NCBI GenBank assembly: GCA_002711845.1
Contig: PASF01000002.1
Location: 472,224-536,223 of the forward strand
DNA length: 64,000 nucleotides
Direction of reading: 5' to 3'
Source of the DNA: Gammaproteobacteria bacterium
GTDB lineage: Bacteria > Pseudomonadota > Gammaproteobacteria > Pseudomonadales > Pseudohongiellaceae
Shown: positions 17,449-27,037 of the stretch, in pieces
Layout: the number at the start of each line of letters is the position of its first letter
Numbering within the stretch: position 1 is the first letter of the stretch
Notes under the pieces: generated by a model
Databases searched by the model: none
Seen by the model: the letters and a program-made list of their open reading frames with translations, nothing else
What the model was told of the DNA's origin: nothing
Translations under genes and position numbers: made by a program

Positions 17449-18351
17449 TCAGACAGCGGCGAAGTGCCTGGTCAACAGCGATGCCAGTGCTGTCGTTGCC
17501 GGCCCGCAACTGTCGCTGGCTGTCATCATCATGTAGATCGGCAATTGCCGCTCGGCACCCTGGCTGAGCGGTACAATTTTTAAGTGTCCCTGCTCGATAT
17601 CCTGCGCTACCCAGTCATAGGGCACAAAGGCGAAGGCGAGCCCGGCGCGCAGTATTTTCAGGGTGGTGGAAAAATGGCTGACCGTCCAGCGTTGCTCGGA
17701 GCCTAGCCAGCCGGCATCCTGTTCACGGCGTGTGCCACTGTCCCGCAATACGACCTGTCGCCAGGTGCGCAGCTCCCAGTCATTGATACCGGCATCAGCA
17801 TCAGCCTCGACCTGGCACAGCGGATGATCGGGGTGGGCCACCGCAATCATGCGGATGGTTTTCAACGGCGTGCCCAGATGCCCTACCGGCACCTGATTGC
17901 CCAGCACAATGTCGGCCTTTTTCTCCAGCAGCGCTTCGGTTGTGCCGGACAACTGCGTTTCCAGCACGCGCAGCCGTGTCATCGGATACATCAGTGAAAA
18001 CCGGTCGAGGACCGGAATCAGCTGCCCTGGTTCAAGCAGGCCGTCAATCGCCAGCACAATTTCCGATTCAATGCCGCGCGCCAGTAATTGGGCGGTCTGT
18101 TCAGCCGCCTCGGCCTGCGCCAGCAATTGGCTTGCCCGCCGGTACATGACTTTGCCTTCCCGGGTCAGCACTGCCTTGCGACCGGCCAGCTCCAGAACAG
18201 GGGTGGGCAGCAGTTCATTCAGTCGGGCAATGGCATAACTGACACTGGACTGGCTCTTGTTCAGCGCCTCGGCAGCGTTGGCAAAGCTGCCTTCATCAAC
18301 AACCGCCTTGAAGGCCGCCCATTGTTCGAGGCTGATGCGAGGAAGTTTCAT
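17449..18351 (-). CDS. LysR-family transcriptional regulator, divergent from pirin
   Basis: 300 residues. N-terminal winged HTH (LEQWAAFKAVVDEGSFANAAEALNKSQSSVSYAIARLNELL, about 6-48) and the LysR substrate-binding domain from about 90. The divergent arrangement with the pirin gene, separated by about 108 bases, is the classical layout in which a LysR protein controls its neighbour. The effector is not recognisable. The regulatory region contains no textbook T-N11-A box that I would insist on. Confidence 0.85.
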   Translation of the reverse strand: MKLPRISLEQWAAFKAVVDEGSFANAAEALNKSQSSVSYAIARLNELLPTPVLELAGRKAVLTREGKVMYRRASQLLAQAEAAEQTAQLLARGIESEIVLAIDGLLEPGQLIPVLDRFSLMYPMTRLRVLETQLSGTTEALLEKKADIVLGNQVPVGHLGTPLKTIRMIAVAHPDHPLCQVEADADAGINDWELRTWRQVVLRDSGTRREQDAGWLGSEQRWTVSHFSTTLKILRAGLAFAFVPYDWVAQDIEQGHLKIVPLSQGAERQLPIYMMMTASDSCGPATTALASLLTRHFAAV

Positions 18352-18459
18352 ATAGTTCGAAAAACCAGATGTATAAGCGGCTAAAATTGCATCATAACAT
18401 CAGTTCATTACGGGTAATATACTCAACATCAGTCATCATGCCGATGACGGGAGGTGAAC

Positions 18460-19329
18460 ATGACCAGGATTAAAACAGTTCAGGAAATCATTGCTGCGCG
18501 AGCATCGTCAGACGGTGACGGGGTCAAACTGATGCGTGTGTTTGGCGGTGCCGGTGATCCGGCGCGCTTTGACCCCTTCCTGATGATGGATGAGTTTGGT
18601 TCTTATGATGCCAGTGATTACATCGGCGGTTTTCCGCCGCACCCGCATCGTGGCTTCGAGACCATCACCTACATGCTTGAGGGTCACATGGAGCATCAGG
18701 ATCATATGGGCAACGTTGGTGACCTGCGCAATGGGGATGTGCAGTGGATGACGGCTGGCGCGGGCATCATTCATTCCGAGATGCCGAAGCAGACCGAAGG
18801 TCGCATGCGCGGTTTCCAGGTCTGGCTGAATCTGCCATCACACAGCAAGATGCAGCCGCCGGCATACCGGGATATCGCGTCGGCAACGATTCCGGTTGCC
18901 GACGTGGCGGGCATCCGCGCCAAGCTGATTGCCGGCAAGGCAAGTCTGGATGATCAGCCGTTGGATGGTCTGGTGTCGCGGCCGGATACTGATCCGGTTT
19001 ATCTGGACCTGGTGTTCGGTGGCAATCTGGAGGCGCATGCGCTGACAGTGCCGGCAGGTCACACTGTCATGGTTTATGTCTATGAAGGGGCGGTAGCCCT
19101 GGGCGAAGCCGCGACACAGGTCAAGCGTGGCCAGGTAGCCCGTCTGGACCGTGATGGCGATACTGTGATGATCACCCCGCAGGCGACCGATACCCGGCTG
19201 GTAGTGCTGGCCGGCAAGCCTCTGCAGGAACCGATAGTGCAGTACGGTCCGTTTGTCATGAACACGCGGCAGGAGATTGAACAGGCATTGACTGACTATC
19301 AGCGGGGCGAGCTTGCCAGGACTTTTTAG
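18460..19329 (+). CDS. Pirin family protein
   Basis: 289 residues. The bicupin pirin signature is present: FLMMDEFGS, GGFPPHPHRGFETITYMLEGHMEHQDHMGN and DVQWMTAGAGIIHSEMP. The metal-binding set of pirins (two His of HPHRG, His of EHQD and Glu of HSEMP) is intact. Bacterial pirins such as YhhW have quercetin 2,3-dioxygenase activity in vitro, while others act as redox-sensing protein partners; the cellular role here is open. GGGAGG lies 5 bases before the ATG at 18460, which decides the start over a GTG 6 bases upstream. Confidence 0.88.
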   Translation: MTRIKTVQEIIAARASSDGDGVKLMRVFGGAGDPARFDPFLMMDEFGSYDASDYIGGFPPHPHRGFETITYMLEGHMEHQDHMGNVGDLRNGDVQWMTAGAGIIHSEMPKQTEGRMRGFQVWLNLPSHSKMQPPAYRDIASATIPVADVAGIRAKLIAGKASLDDQPLDGLVSRPDTDPVYLDLVFGGNLEAHALTVPAGHTVMVYVYEGAVALGEAATQVKRGQVARLDRDGDTVMITPQATDTRLVVLAGKPLQEPIVQYGPFVMNTRQEIEQALTDYQRGELARTF

Positions 19330-19334
19330 TCTTA

Positions 19335-19366
19335 AAAAGAATATCTTAATGATTAAATATTCTTTT
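19335..19366. repeat. AT-rich 10-bp inverted repeat before SLC13 gene
   Basis: AAAAGAATAT (19335-19344) and ATATTCTTTT (19357-19366) are perfectly complementary around a 12-base AT-rich spacer. The region lies between the pirin stop and the permease start. Its low GC content makes a stable terminator unlikely, so an operator for a dimeric regulator (for example a LysR-type such as CysB) is plausible. TATACT at 19387-19392 could be a -10 element just downstream. Confidence 0.45.
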
Positions 19367-19452
19367 ATGGAATAAAGCTTCTGCTCTATACTGCCATTCC
19401 GATTCGTTTGGTGCCGGGTTTTCCGGACAAAACCTGGCAAGTGAGGCGCAAT

Positions 19453-21225
19453 ATGGAATGGCAGGGCTGGTTGTCGCTGGCACTAACACTGGGCGTGCTG
19501 GGTGTGTTGATCGTGACACGCCTGGCGCCCCACGTGGTGTTGCTGGGTGCATTGGCCATCCTGAGTATGACCGGCGTTTTGAGCGCTAACGAAGCGCTGG
19601 CGGGATTTGGAAATCCCGGGCTGATCACCGTCGCGGCAATGTTCGCCGTCGCTGGCGGGCTGCATGCCTCCGGCGGCATCGATTTGCTGGTCAACAGGTT
19701 TCTGGGCCGGCCGAAAACCCTGCGGGCGGCAATGTTCAGAATGTTTCTGCCGGTGTTGCCCCTGAGTGCCTTTCTTAACAATACGCCGGTGGTCGCCACC
19801 ATGATTCCTGCCGTCAATGCCTGGTCACGCAAAATCGGCATTGCGCCCTCCCGTCTGCTGATCCCACTGAGTTATGGCGCCATTGTCGGTGGCACTCTGA
19901 CCCTGATTGGCACCAGCACCAATCTGGTGGTCTCCGGGCAATATGAAGCACTGACCGGCAATGACGGATTCAGCATCTTTTCCATCACCCTGGTAGGCCT
20001 GCCGGTGGTGCTGGTGTCGGTGGTCTTCATGATACTGGTGCTGCCGCGCCTGTTGCCCGACCGCAGTGCCAGACGTCCCTTTGCCAATATGCGTGAGTTT
20101 ACCGTAGAGGTCGCGGTGGATCCGCATGGTCCGCTGGTCGGCCTGACAGTGGAAAAAGCCGGCTTGCGGGCGTTGGAGCGTCTGTACCTGGTGGAAATTC
20201 TGCGCGGTGACACCGTGGTCACGGCGGCGCCGTCGGAAGAGATCCTGCTGGCTGGCGACCGTCTGGTGTTTGCCGGCGAAACTGACGCGGTCACCGATCT
20301 GCTCAGAATTCATGGCATAACGGCGTCTGTCGGCGATGGCAATGATGCACTGATGCAGGATCGTGCCGAGCGTCGCTTGGTGGAAGTGGTGGTCTCACAA
20401 TCCTGCGCCGCCGTGGGCGAAACCATACGCAGTTCACGATTTCATGATCGCTACGGTGCTATTGTGCTGGCACTGGCCCGTAACGGCGAGCGTATCGCCG
20501 GAAATCTGGGCAATATTATCATCATGCCCGGTGACACCATGTTGCTGGAGGCGCGTCCGGCGTTTGTGACCCGTCAGCAGTACAACAAGGATTTTCTCGT
20601 CGTCAATGATCTCGACAAGGAAACCCCCCGGCATGAAAAGGCATTGCTGGCCTGGGCAATCCTGCTGTTTGCTGTGGGAGGCGCCGGGATGGGCCTGATA
20701 TCCATGTTGAACGCGGCGCTGCTGGCGGCCGGTTTGATGCTGGCGACCGGTTGTCTGACGATCTCCCAGGCGGAAAAAAGTCTCGATCTGCCGGTGTTGA
20801 TCACGATTGCGGCATCGTTTGCCCTGGGTGCGGCACTGCAGAAAACCGGCGTCGCCGACGCCCTGGCAGAGGGGCTGGTCGCTCTGAGTGGCGGGCGGCC
20901 ATGGCTGATGCTGATTCTGATGTATGTGGCAGTATCATTGCTCACGGAAACCATCACCAACAATGCGGCCGCGGTGATCATGGTGCCGTTGGCGCTGGCG
21001 ATTACCCAGCAGGCCGGGCTGGATCCCGAGCCCTTCATGTTTGCCATCATGATTGCCGCCTCGGCCAGCTTTGCGACGCCGCTGGGTTATCAGACCAACC
21101 TGATGGTATACGGACCCGGCGCCTACCGGTTCAGTGATTTCCTGCGCGCCGGTATTCCGATGAACATCATTGTGGGCATCACCGCGATCGGCGTATTACT
21201 GCTGGGCTGGCCATTGCGCCTGTAG
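19453..21225 (+). CDS. SLC13-family permease with two TrkA-C (RCK_C) domains
   Basis: 590 residues from the ATG at 19453 (a TTG at 19408 is less likely). Membrane helices at both ends enclose a soluble middle of about 200 residues with two RCK_C domains (REFTVEVAVDPHGPLVGLTVEKAGLR and RRLVEVVVSQSCAAVGETI). Two inverted hairpin signatures mark the DASS/SLC13 fold: LNNTPVVATMIPAV and ITNNAAAVIMVPLALAI. Related proteins carry sulfate, dicarboxylates or other anions with sodium or protons. The RCK_C insert suggests regulation by a nucleotide or ion. The substrate is not determinable; sulfate is a common annotation for this subtype. Confidence 0.85.
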   Translation: MEWQGWLSLALTLGVLGVLIVTRLAPHVVLLGALAILSMTGVLSANEALAGFGNPGLITVAAMFAVAGGLHASGGIDLLVNRFLGRPKTLRAAMFRMFLPVLPLSAFLNNTPVVATMIPAVNAWSRKIGIAPSRLLIPLSYGAIVGGTLTLIGTSTNLVVSGQYEALTGNDGFSIFSITLVGLPVVLVSVVFMILVLPRLLPDRSARRPFANMREFTVEVAVDPHGPLVGLTVEKAGLRALERLYLVEILRGDTVVTAAPSEEILLAGDRLVFAGETDAVTDLLRIHGITASVGDGNDALMQDRAERRLVEVVVSQSCAAVGETIRSSRFHDRYGAIVLALARNGERIAGNLGNIIIMPGDTMLLEARPAFVTRQQYNKDFLVVNDLDKETPRHEKALLAWAILLFAVGGAGMGLISMLNAALLAAGLMLATGCLTISQAEKSLDLPVLITIAASFALGAALQKTGVADALAEGLVALSGGRPWLMLILMYVAVSLLTETITNNAAAVIMVPLALAITQQAGLDPEPFMFAIMIAASASFATPLGYQTNLMVYGPGAYRFSDFLRAGIPMNIIVGITAIGVLLLGWPLRL

Positions 21226-21261
21226 CCGGGTACCGGCGCAATGGTGAGATGGCAGAACGCT

Positions 21262-23400
21262 TCAGGGCAGTGAGAACACGTAAACTGCGTTGCCGTCGGG
21301 TGGCGGTGACAGATCCGGTGCCACCGCGCGTGGCACCATGCGGGGGCTGGTGCCACCATTTGCCGTAGTGACAGCAATGTACTGCCTGCCGTCTATCCGG
21401 AAGCTCAATGGATGCCCCTGAACGGCAGTGCCAAGCCGGGTCTCCCAGACAATGTCGCCGTTGCGGACATCGAACGCCCGGAAACGCCGGTCCAGGTCAC
21501 CCACAAAGGCCAGGTTGCCGGCCGTTGACAGGACCCCGGTAATAAATGACGCGCGCTGCTCATAACTCCACAGCTCGGTCAGCGAGCTGACATCGTAGGC
21601 TGCCAGTTTGCCCAGATTGCCGTCAGTGCCGGGCATCTCATGAAAGCGCCGGTTTGACGCCAGTCCGCCAGACCCTTCCACCAGTTCTACCGCACGTGCC
21701 CGGTTATCGAGGCAGGTCTGGCTGAGCGGGGCGATCAGCGCGCCGCTGGGCGCATGATAGCTCATGGCGTGCCAGTTCTTGCCGCCGGCGCTGCTGGGGC
21801 AGGCGTTAACCCATTCGTCCAGCTGAGCATTGATGATGTCGTCTCGGTAGGTTACCGCGCCGGTATCAGGGTCGATATGGGTGAACACATTCTGGTACAT
21901 GGTTTCGGTGAAACCCAGGAACTCGCCGGTTTCACGATCATTTTTCCAGAGGATGCCATGTTTGCCAATGGACAGCACCAGCTTGCGGCCATCCCGGTCA
22001 ACCAGCACCCGCTCGAAGACTTCGTCCAGGTCCAGGGCCTCGCCGGGGACATGCTGGAAATGCCACGCCAGTTCGCCAGTGTCGACGTCAATAGCCAGCG
22101 TCGAATTGGTATACAGGCCGGCATCGTGAATCGACATGTGGCGGCTGGGCGGCGCCCACGGTTTGGCCTGTGCAACGCCCCAGTAGGTCAGGCGAGACTC
22201 GGGATCGTAGCTGCCGGTGATCCAGGTTTCCCCGCCGGCGCGAAAAATATCCGCCAGTCCGCCCCAGGTGTCTCCGCCCGGCTCGCCAGCCTTGGCAATG
22301 GTGTCAAAGCGCCACGCCAGTTCGCCGGTGTCGGCGTCATAGGCGCTGATGTAGCAGTCTTCCGGAATATAGCTGGCACAGCCGGCGAGGCCAACGATGA
22401 TCTTGTCGTCGGCAATCAGTGGCCCACTGGAATTGGCAAACCCCTTGTCGCTGTCAGCAATGATGGCTTCCCAAACCTGCTCGCCGGTGCGCGCATCCAG
22501 TGCGACCAGTCGGGCATCGGTGGTGGCCTGAATGATCTTGTCATCATAAATCGCGATGTTGCGCATGTCCTCACCGGTGGCAGGGCCGGCCGCGTGTTCC
22601 CAGATAAGTTCGCCATCGCGCGCGTCCAGCGCCTGCACGATATTGCCGGGGTTGATGAGAAACATGACACCATCATGCACGATCGGCGCCGGCTCAGAAT
22701 CGCCGGTGTGCATGTTCCAGACCCACTCGAGCCGCAGATCACTGACGTTGTCCAGATTGATCTGCGCCAGTTCGCTGTAACTCCAGGCTTGCGGGTTGCC
22801 CCGCCACATCAGCCAGTCATCAGGGGACGGATCAGCCAGTTCGGCGGCACTGACAGGCTGGAAATTTTCTACCGTGCCCGCTACCGTGACGCCGGTGGGC
22901 GGGGTGGTTTCCCGGCCTTGATTGCTGCTGGCCGCCGCGACTGCGCTGGCCCGGGGCATGTCGTTCAGTCTGGTGCGGGTGCTGACGGCCAAAGGCACCG
23001 GGCCATCAGCGACACCGTTGGCGTCAAGAATGTGTGCGGTAATACCAACATAATCTGCCGACTGCAGGGCGGGGGCACCGCCCGGGGGCATGCTGGTGCT
23101 GATTAGCTGTATCAAGGCGCTGCTGGCCTGCCCTCCCCAGCGGGTTATGAAGGCTTCGCCGCTCAGCGCAGGGCCGGCTGCACCGCCATTGAGCCGCGTG
23201 CCATGACAGGAGGCGCAGTAACTGTTGTAGCGCGCCGCGCCCAGGCTGGCCTGCGCCGCCGTGTAGCTGGCAACCACGTCGTCGCTGCCGGGTCCTGAGG
23301 TATTGATACCGCTACAGGCAGTCAGGGTCAGGAGAAACGCGCTGGCGACCAGAAGCGGCCGGCCCGCGCGCGTGTCGGGTTTGTTGCTGTTGCTTGGCAT
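21262..23400 (-). CDS. PQQ-type quinoprotein dehydrogenase, lipoprotein with N-terminal heme c
   Basis: 712 residues from the ATG at 23400. The signal sequence ends in a lipobox (LLTLTACSG), so it should be anchored as a lipoprotein. A cytochrome c motif CASCH with the downstream Met in TSMPPGG lies near 50-130. The rest is an eight-bladed quinoprotein propeller with repeated tryptophan-docking motifs ([45 protein letters not shown]). [15 protein letters not shown] and [11 protein letters not shown] match PQQ alcohol dehydrogenases. The heme domain is N-terminal, whereas classical quinohemoprotein alcohol dehydrogenases have it C-terminal. [10 protein letters not shown] insert is present where the vicinal disulfide region is expected. 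The substrate, probably an alcohol or aldehyde, is unknown. It is divergent from the hybrid kinase. Confidence 0.83.
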   Translation of the reverse strand: MPSNSNKPDTRAGRPLLVASAFLLTLTACSGINTSGPGSDDVVASYTAAQASLGAARYNSYCASCHGTRLNGGAAGPALSGEAFITRWGGQASSALIQLISTSMPPGGAPALQSADYVGITAHILDANGVADGPVPLAVSTRTRLNDMPRASAVAAASSNQGRETTPPTGVTVAGTVENFQPVSAAELADPSPDDWLMWRGNPQAWSYSELAQINLDNVSDLRLEWVWNMHTGDSEPAPIVHDGVMFLINPGNIVQALDARDGELIWEHAAGPATGEDMRNIAIYDDKIIQATTDARLVALDARTGEQVWEAIIADSDKGFANSSGPLIADDKIIVGLAGCASYIPEDCYISAYDADTGELAWRFDTIAKAGEPGGDTWGGLADIFRAGGETWITGSYDPESRLTYWGVAQAKPWAPPSRHMSIHDAGLYTNSTLAIDVDTGELAWHFQHVPGEALDLDEVFERVLVDRDGRKLVLSIGKHGILWKNDRETGEFLGFTETMYQNVFTHIDPDTGAVTYRDDIINAQLDEWVNACPSSAGGKNWHAMSYHAPSGALIAPLSQTCLDNRARAVELVEGSGGLASNRRFHEMPGTDGNLGKLAAYDVSSLTELWSYEQRASFITGVLSTAGNLAFVGDLDRRFRAFDVRNGDIVWETRLGTAVQGHPLSFRIDGRQYIAVTTANGGTSPRMVPRAVAPDLSPPPDGNAVYVFSLP

Positions 23401-23491
23401 GATGGGATCCGTGTGTTTTATTGTTAGCCTAAACTCTATATGATTCGGGGTGTTGAGTACATAACAGGCGACGGAGGCAGGCAAAGCCAGG

Positions 23492-26400
23492 ATGCGACAT
23501 AAACAGGCGTGGAGAATGAGTCTTGTCTGGCTAAGCTGTCTGTTGTCGACGGCGACACTGGCATTGGAACTGGACAGTTTTCCCGGGGGGCTGGTGCCGG
23601 GCGGCGAAATGATCCTGTTTGAAGACCAGACCGCCGAACTGGACTTTGACGAAGCCAGAGCCCAGTTGAATAGCGCCGGCCTGCCCTGGGTGGCGCCGGG
23701 GCAGCCGAACCTGGGCTACCGGCGCAGCGCGCTCTGGGTCAGGGTCGACCTGGAAAATCGCTTTGATGAACCTCGCGACTGGGTGGCCTATATCGGTTTT
23801 CCCAATCTTGACCGGGTGGATTTCTATTATCAGGATACCGCCGGCAACTGGCAAAACCATGCCGCAGGCAGTGCGCTGCCATTCCGTGCCCGCCATCTGA
23901 TGCACCGCAGTATCAACTTTGAGTTCCAGGTGCCCCCGTCGGAACCCATGTCCATCTACTTTCGCGTTGAAAGTACCGGTTCATTGCAATTCCCGCTGTC
24001 GCTGGCCAGTACCACGCTGTTCGCCTCGGAGGCTCAGCGCACCCTGTTTACATCGGGGCTGTACTACGGCCTGATGTTGATGATCGCGATTTACAGTTTC
24101 ACGGTCTGGTATACCAGCCGTGAATCCGGCTTTGCATATTTTGCGCTGTTGGTCGTGTTCGGCAGCTTTTATACCCTTGCCACCCAGGGTCTGGCGTACC
24201 AGTATCTGTGGCCGGAGGCACCCGCATGGGCAAACCGTGCCACCGGGGTGTTCAGTCTGATGGCCAACGTGGCAGCAGCGCTCTTTGTCCGCTCATTCCT
24301 GAATCTCAAATCGCTTGATTACCGCCTGGATCGTGCCGCGCGGCTTTTTCTGGGCCTGGCCGTGCTGGGGGTGGTGCTGGGGTTCTTTGTCGATTCGGGG
24401 CTGGTCAATCGCATGTCTCTGGCGTACACCGCGTGTCTGACCGTGCTGGTCACTCTGTCGGGATTGCTGGCCCGGCGTCGCCAGGTGCGAGCAGCCCGGT
24501 TCTTTGTCTCTGCCTGGACCATTCTGTTGATCGGTATCCTGCTCGAGCTGATGCAGCGCATGGGGGTCATCATCCCGCCGTTGCTGGCTTACAATGGCGT
24601 GCAGATTGCGACGCTGGCCGCGGTGACGGTTCTGGCGTTGGGGTTAAGTGACCGTTTGCAGGGCATGATGGAAGGGTACAAGGCTGCCCAGCAGGATCTG
24701 CTGCGGGCGAATCAGCTCAAGATAGAAGCGCTGCAGCAAGCTGATAACGTCAAGGAAGAGTTTATCGCCAATGTGTCGCATGAGCTGCGTACCCCGCTGA
24801 CCGGTATTATCGGGCTGGCAGAAATCATGCTGGCCGACCGCTCAAGTGATCTGAATGCCTCGCAGCGGGAAACCCTGACGCTGATGAAAGTCAGTGCGCA
24901 ACGCCTGTCGAGCCTGGTCAATGATGTCATCGATTTCTCCGCTATCAAGAATGGACACCTGGCACTGAACAAGCGGGATATCGACCTCAAAGAGGTTTGT
25001 CAGGTGGTTGCCCGCATGACCCGGCCCCTGGTTGGCGACAAACCGATCAAACTGGTTGAAAGTTATCCCCCGGCCAAGATTATCGTGGAAGGCGATGAGG
25101 ACCGTCTGCAGCAGGTGCTGTTCAACCTGGTGGCCAATGCCGTCAAGTTTACCCCGCACGGCAGTGTCACGATCGCGGTGGAGGTACTGGAGCTGGATGT
25201 CCGGGTCTCTGTGCGCGATACCGGCATTGGTATCTCTGCCGCAGAGCAGCGCAATATATTCAAGCGTTTCTACCAGATCGACTCGGATGAGGCGCGCCAG
25301 GCCGGTGGCACCGGCCTGGGATTGTCCATCTCCCAGCGCTTGCTGGAACTGCACGAATCGGAGATTGTGTTGCGCAGCACGCCCGGCGAAGGTTCGCTCT
25401 TCTATTTCGATCTGCCGCTGAAAAAATCCCTGCCAGAAGGCAAAAAATCGGGCAAATCTGAGGACAATGACAGCAATGACGCCAGTCGGGACGTGATTGC
25501 ATCAAAGCCTGCCGGTCTTGCTGCCGCGTTGCAGGCGACCGGGATGAGTATTGAACGACGCAGTAACCAGGGTCCGCTGCATGCAGAGGCCGACGATGAG
25601 GCGACTGTTGGCGATGACCGGCAGCTAGCGCCAGGACAGACACAGGGCAAAATCCTGGTGGTTGACGATGAATACCTGAACCTGAGAATCGTGGAGTCGC
25701 ATCTGGCTGACCGTTACCAGCTCACCACCGCGCTCAGCGGTGCCGAGGCTCTGGAAAAACTGAGTCATGAAAAGCCGGAGCTGATCATTCTGGATCTGAT
25801 GATGCCGGTCATGACGGGTTACCAGTTCTGCCAGATCGTCCGCAAGCGTTACGATTCCGATGAACTGCCGATTGTCATTCTGACTGCAAAAAATCGTGTC
25901 GAAGATCTGGTCAAGGGGTTGAGCCTGGGCGCCAATGATTACATCACCAAACCGTTCAGCAAGGAAGAGCTGCGTATCCGCATCGACAAGCAATTCGAAT
26001 TGCTGAACCTCAACCATGTCAAACGCGACAACCAGCGCCTCAGCTGGCAGTTGCAGCGTTACGAGGAAAGCGAAAAACGCCTGCGCGCACGCGAACAGCG
26101 CCTGGCCGCATTGCTCGATGTGACCGGTGATCCGCTGCTGGCCATTGACGAAGCCGGCATTGTGATTTTCATCAACAATGCCGCTGAGCAGCTGCTGCAG
26201 GTCAGCGCTGACGCCTGCCTGCAACAGTCGGTCAATCGGGTATCGGAGCAGTTGATGTCGCGTTCGCCGGCACTGGCAGAAGCCGTGCATTTCCCGTTCA
26301 ATGAAGACCGAATCTCACGGCCGGGCAATACCGAGTATTTTGACTTTGAGCTGGAATCGGTTCAGGGCAGATTCTGCCTGTTGACGTTAAGTCAGGTCGA

Positions 26401-26998
26401 TCAGGAATTTTATCTGCTGGTGTTTGAGACCGGCGTCATGACGCCGGTCAGTCAGGGAGAACCGGCAGAGGCACCTGACACGCTGAGCCTGCCGCAGATT
26501 ATCGAGGAGATAAACCGGAATGTGGAGCGAACCCAGTTGCTCGGCGAGTACCTGGCGCAGATCAAGCCGGAGGATCTGCACAAACACAAGGATCTGGTCG
26601 ACGAGTTGGGGCATTTCGATAAGCTGATCAATCATCTGTCTGGTACGCTGATCCCCGACGATGACGATGACAGCGAGTTAAAGTATCGCGAGGCCCTGGT
26701 CAAGGTCATGCAGGACTGCCATTACTACTGGCAGAAGGTAACCGGCGAGTCAATTATCGACCTTGCCGAAAAAAGCCGTATCTGGAGCGTCAGTATTGAC
26801 AATGGCCGGTTGCGTACACGTTCGATGAACCGTTACCTGTCTTTGGACAAATTGCCAGCGAACCCAAGGTGGCGCCAGGTGGCCCGCACTGCATACTTCG
26901 TGTTGTCCAAAGTATCCTCGGACGAGGAAGCGAGAAATTCACTGGAGACTTCCGTGGCCCGGTTGCAGGAGATCGTTGAACAGAAAGCGCTCAACTGA
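23492..26998 (+). CDS. 7TMR-DISM hybrid sensor histidine kinase/response regulator
   Basis: 1168 residues. Order: signal peptide; 7TMR-DISMED2 periplasmic domain (about 30-160, with [14 protein letters not shown] and [17 protein letters not shown]); seven-helix 7TMR-DISM region (about 175-390); HisKA with phospho-acceptor His430 in NVSHELRTP; ATPase domain ([24 protein letters not shown]); receiver domain (about 720-830) with Asp768 and the conserved Thr and Lys in ILTAKN and YITKPF; a PAS-like segment (about 870-970); and about 170 C-terminal residues of an unnamed domain. DISMED2 domains are predicted to bind carbohydrate-like ligands. It has no DNA-binding output, so it probably passes phosphate on or interacts with partners. 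It sits between two PQQ dehydrogenases, which suggests it senses or controls their substrate system. Confidence 0.87.
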   Translation: MRHKQAWRMSLVWLSCLLSTATLALELDSFPGGLVPGGEMILFEDQTAELDFDEARAQLNSAGLPWVAPGQPNLGYRRSALWVRVDLENRFDEPRDWVAYIGFPNLDRVDFYYQDTAGNWQNHAAGSALPFRARHLMHRSINFEFQVPPSEPMSIYFRVESTGSLQFPLSLASTTLFASEAQRTLFTSGLYYGLMLMIAIYSFTVWYTSRESGFAYFALLVVFGSFYTLATQGLAYQYLWPEAPAWANRATGVFSLMANVAAALFVRSFLNLKSLDYRLDRAARLFLGLAVLGVVLGFFVDSGLVNRMSLAYTACLTVLVTLSGLLARRRQVRAARFFVSAWTILLIGILLELMQRMGVIIPPLLAYNGVQIATLAAVTVLALGLSDRLQGMMEGYKAAQQDLLRANQLKIEALQQADNVKEEFIANVSHELRTPLTGIIGLAEIMLADRSSDLNASQRETLTLMKVSAQRLSSLVNDVIDFSAIKNGHLALNKRDIDLKEVCQVVARMTRPLVGDKPIKLVESYPPAKIIVEGDEDRLQQVLFNLVANAVKFTPHGSVTIAVEVLELDVRVSVRDTGIGISAAEQRNIFKRFYQIDSDEARQAGGTGLGLSISQRLLELHESEIVLRSTPGEGSLFYFDLPLKKSLPEGKKSGKSEDNDSNDASRDVIASKPAGLAAALQATGMSIERRSNQGPLHAEADDEATVGDDRQLAPGQTQGKILVVDDEYLNLRIVESHLADRYQLTTALSGAEALEKLSHEKPELIILDLMMPVMTGYQFCQIVRKRYDSDELPIVILTAKNRVEDLVKGLSLGANDYITKPFSKEELRIRIDKQFELLNLNHVKRDNQRLSWQLQRYEESEKRLRAREQRLAALLDVTGDPLLAIDEAGIVIFINNAAEQLLQVSADACLQQSVNRVSEQLMSRSPALAEAVHFPFNEDRISRPGNTEYFDFELESVQGRFCLLTLSQVDQEFYLLVFETGVMTPVSQGEPAEAPDTLSLPQIIEEINRNVERTQLLGEYLAQIKPEDLHKHKDLVDELGHFDKLINHLSGTLIPDDDDDSELKYREALVKVMQDCHYYWQKVTGESIIDLAEKSRIWSVSIDNGRLRTRSMNRYLSLDKLPANPRWRQVARTAYFVLSKVSSDEEARNSLETSVARLQEIVEQKALN

Positions 26999-27037
26999 GC
27001 ATGTGACAACAATGACAATAGCACCACAGGCACCCTC

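Noticed and set aside
21754-23106. 450-codon open frame antisense to the PQQ lipoprotein gene
   Set aside because: It lies entirely within the well-supported quinoprotein gene; its amino-acid composition is that of a GC-rich shadow frame and it shows no domain.
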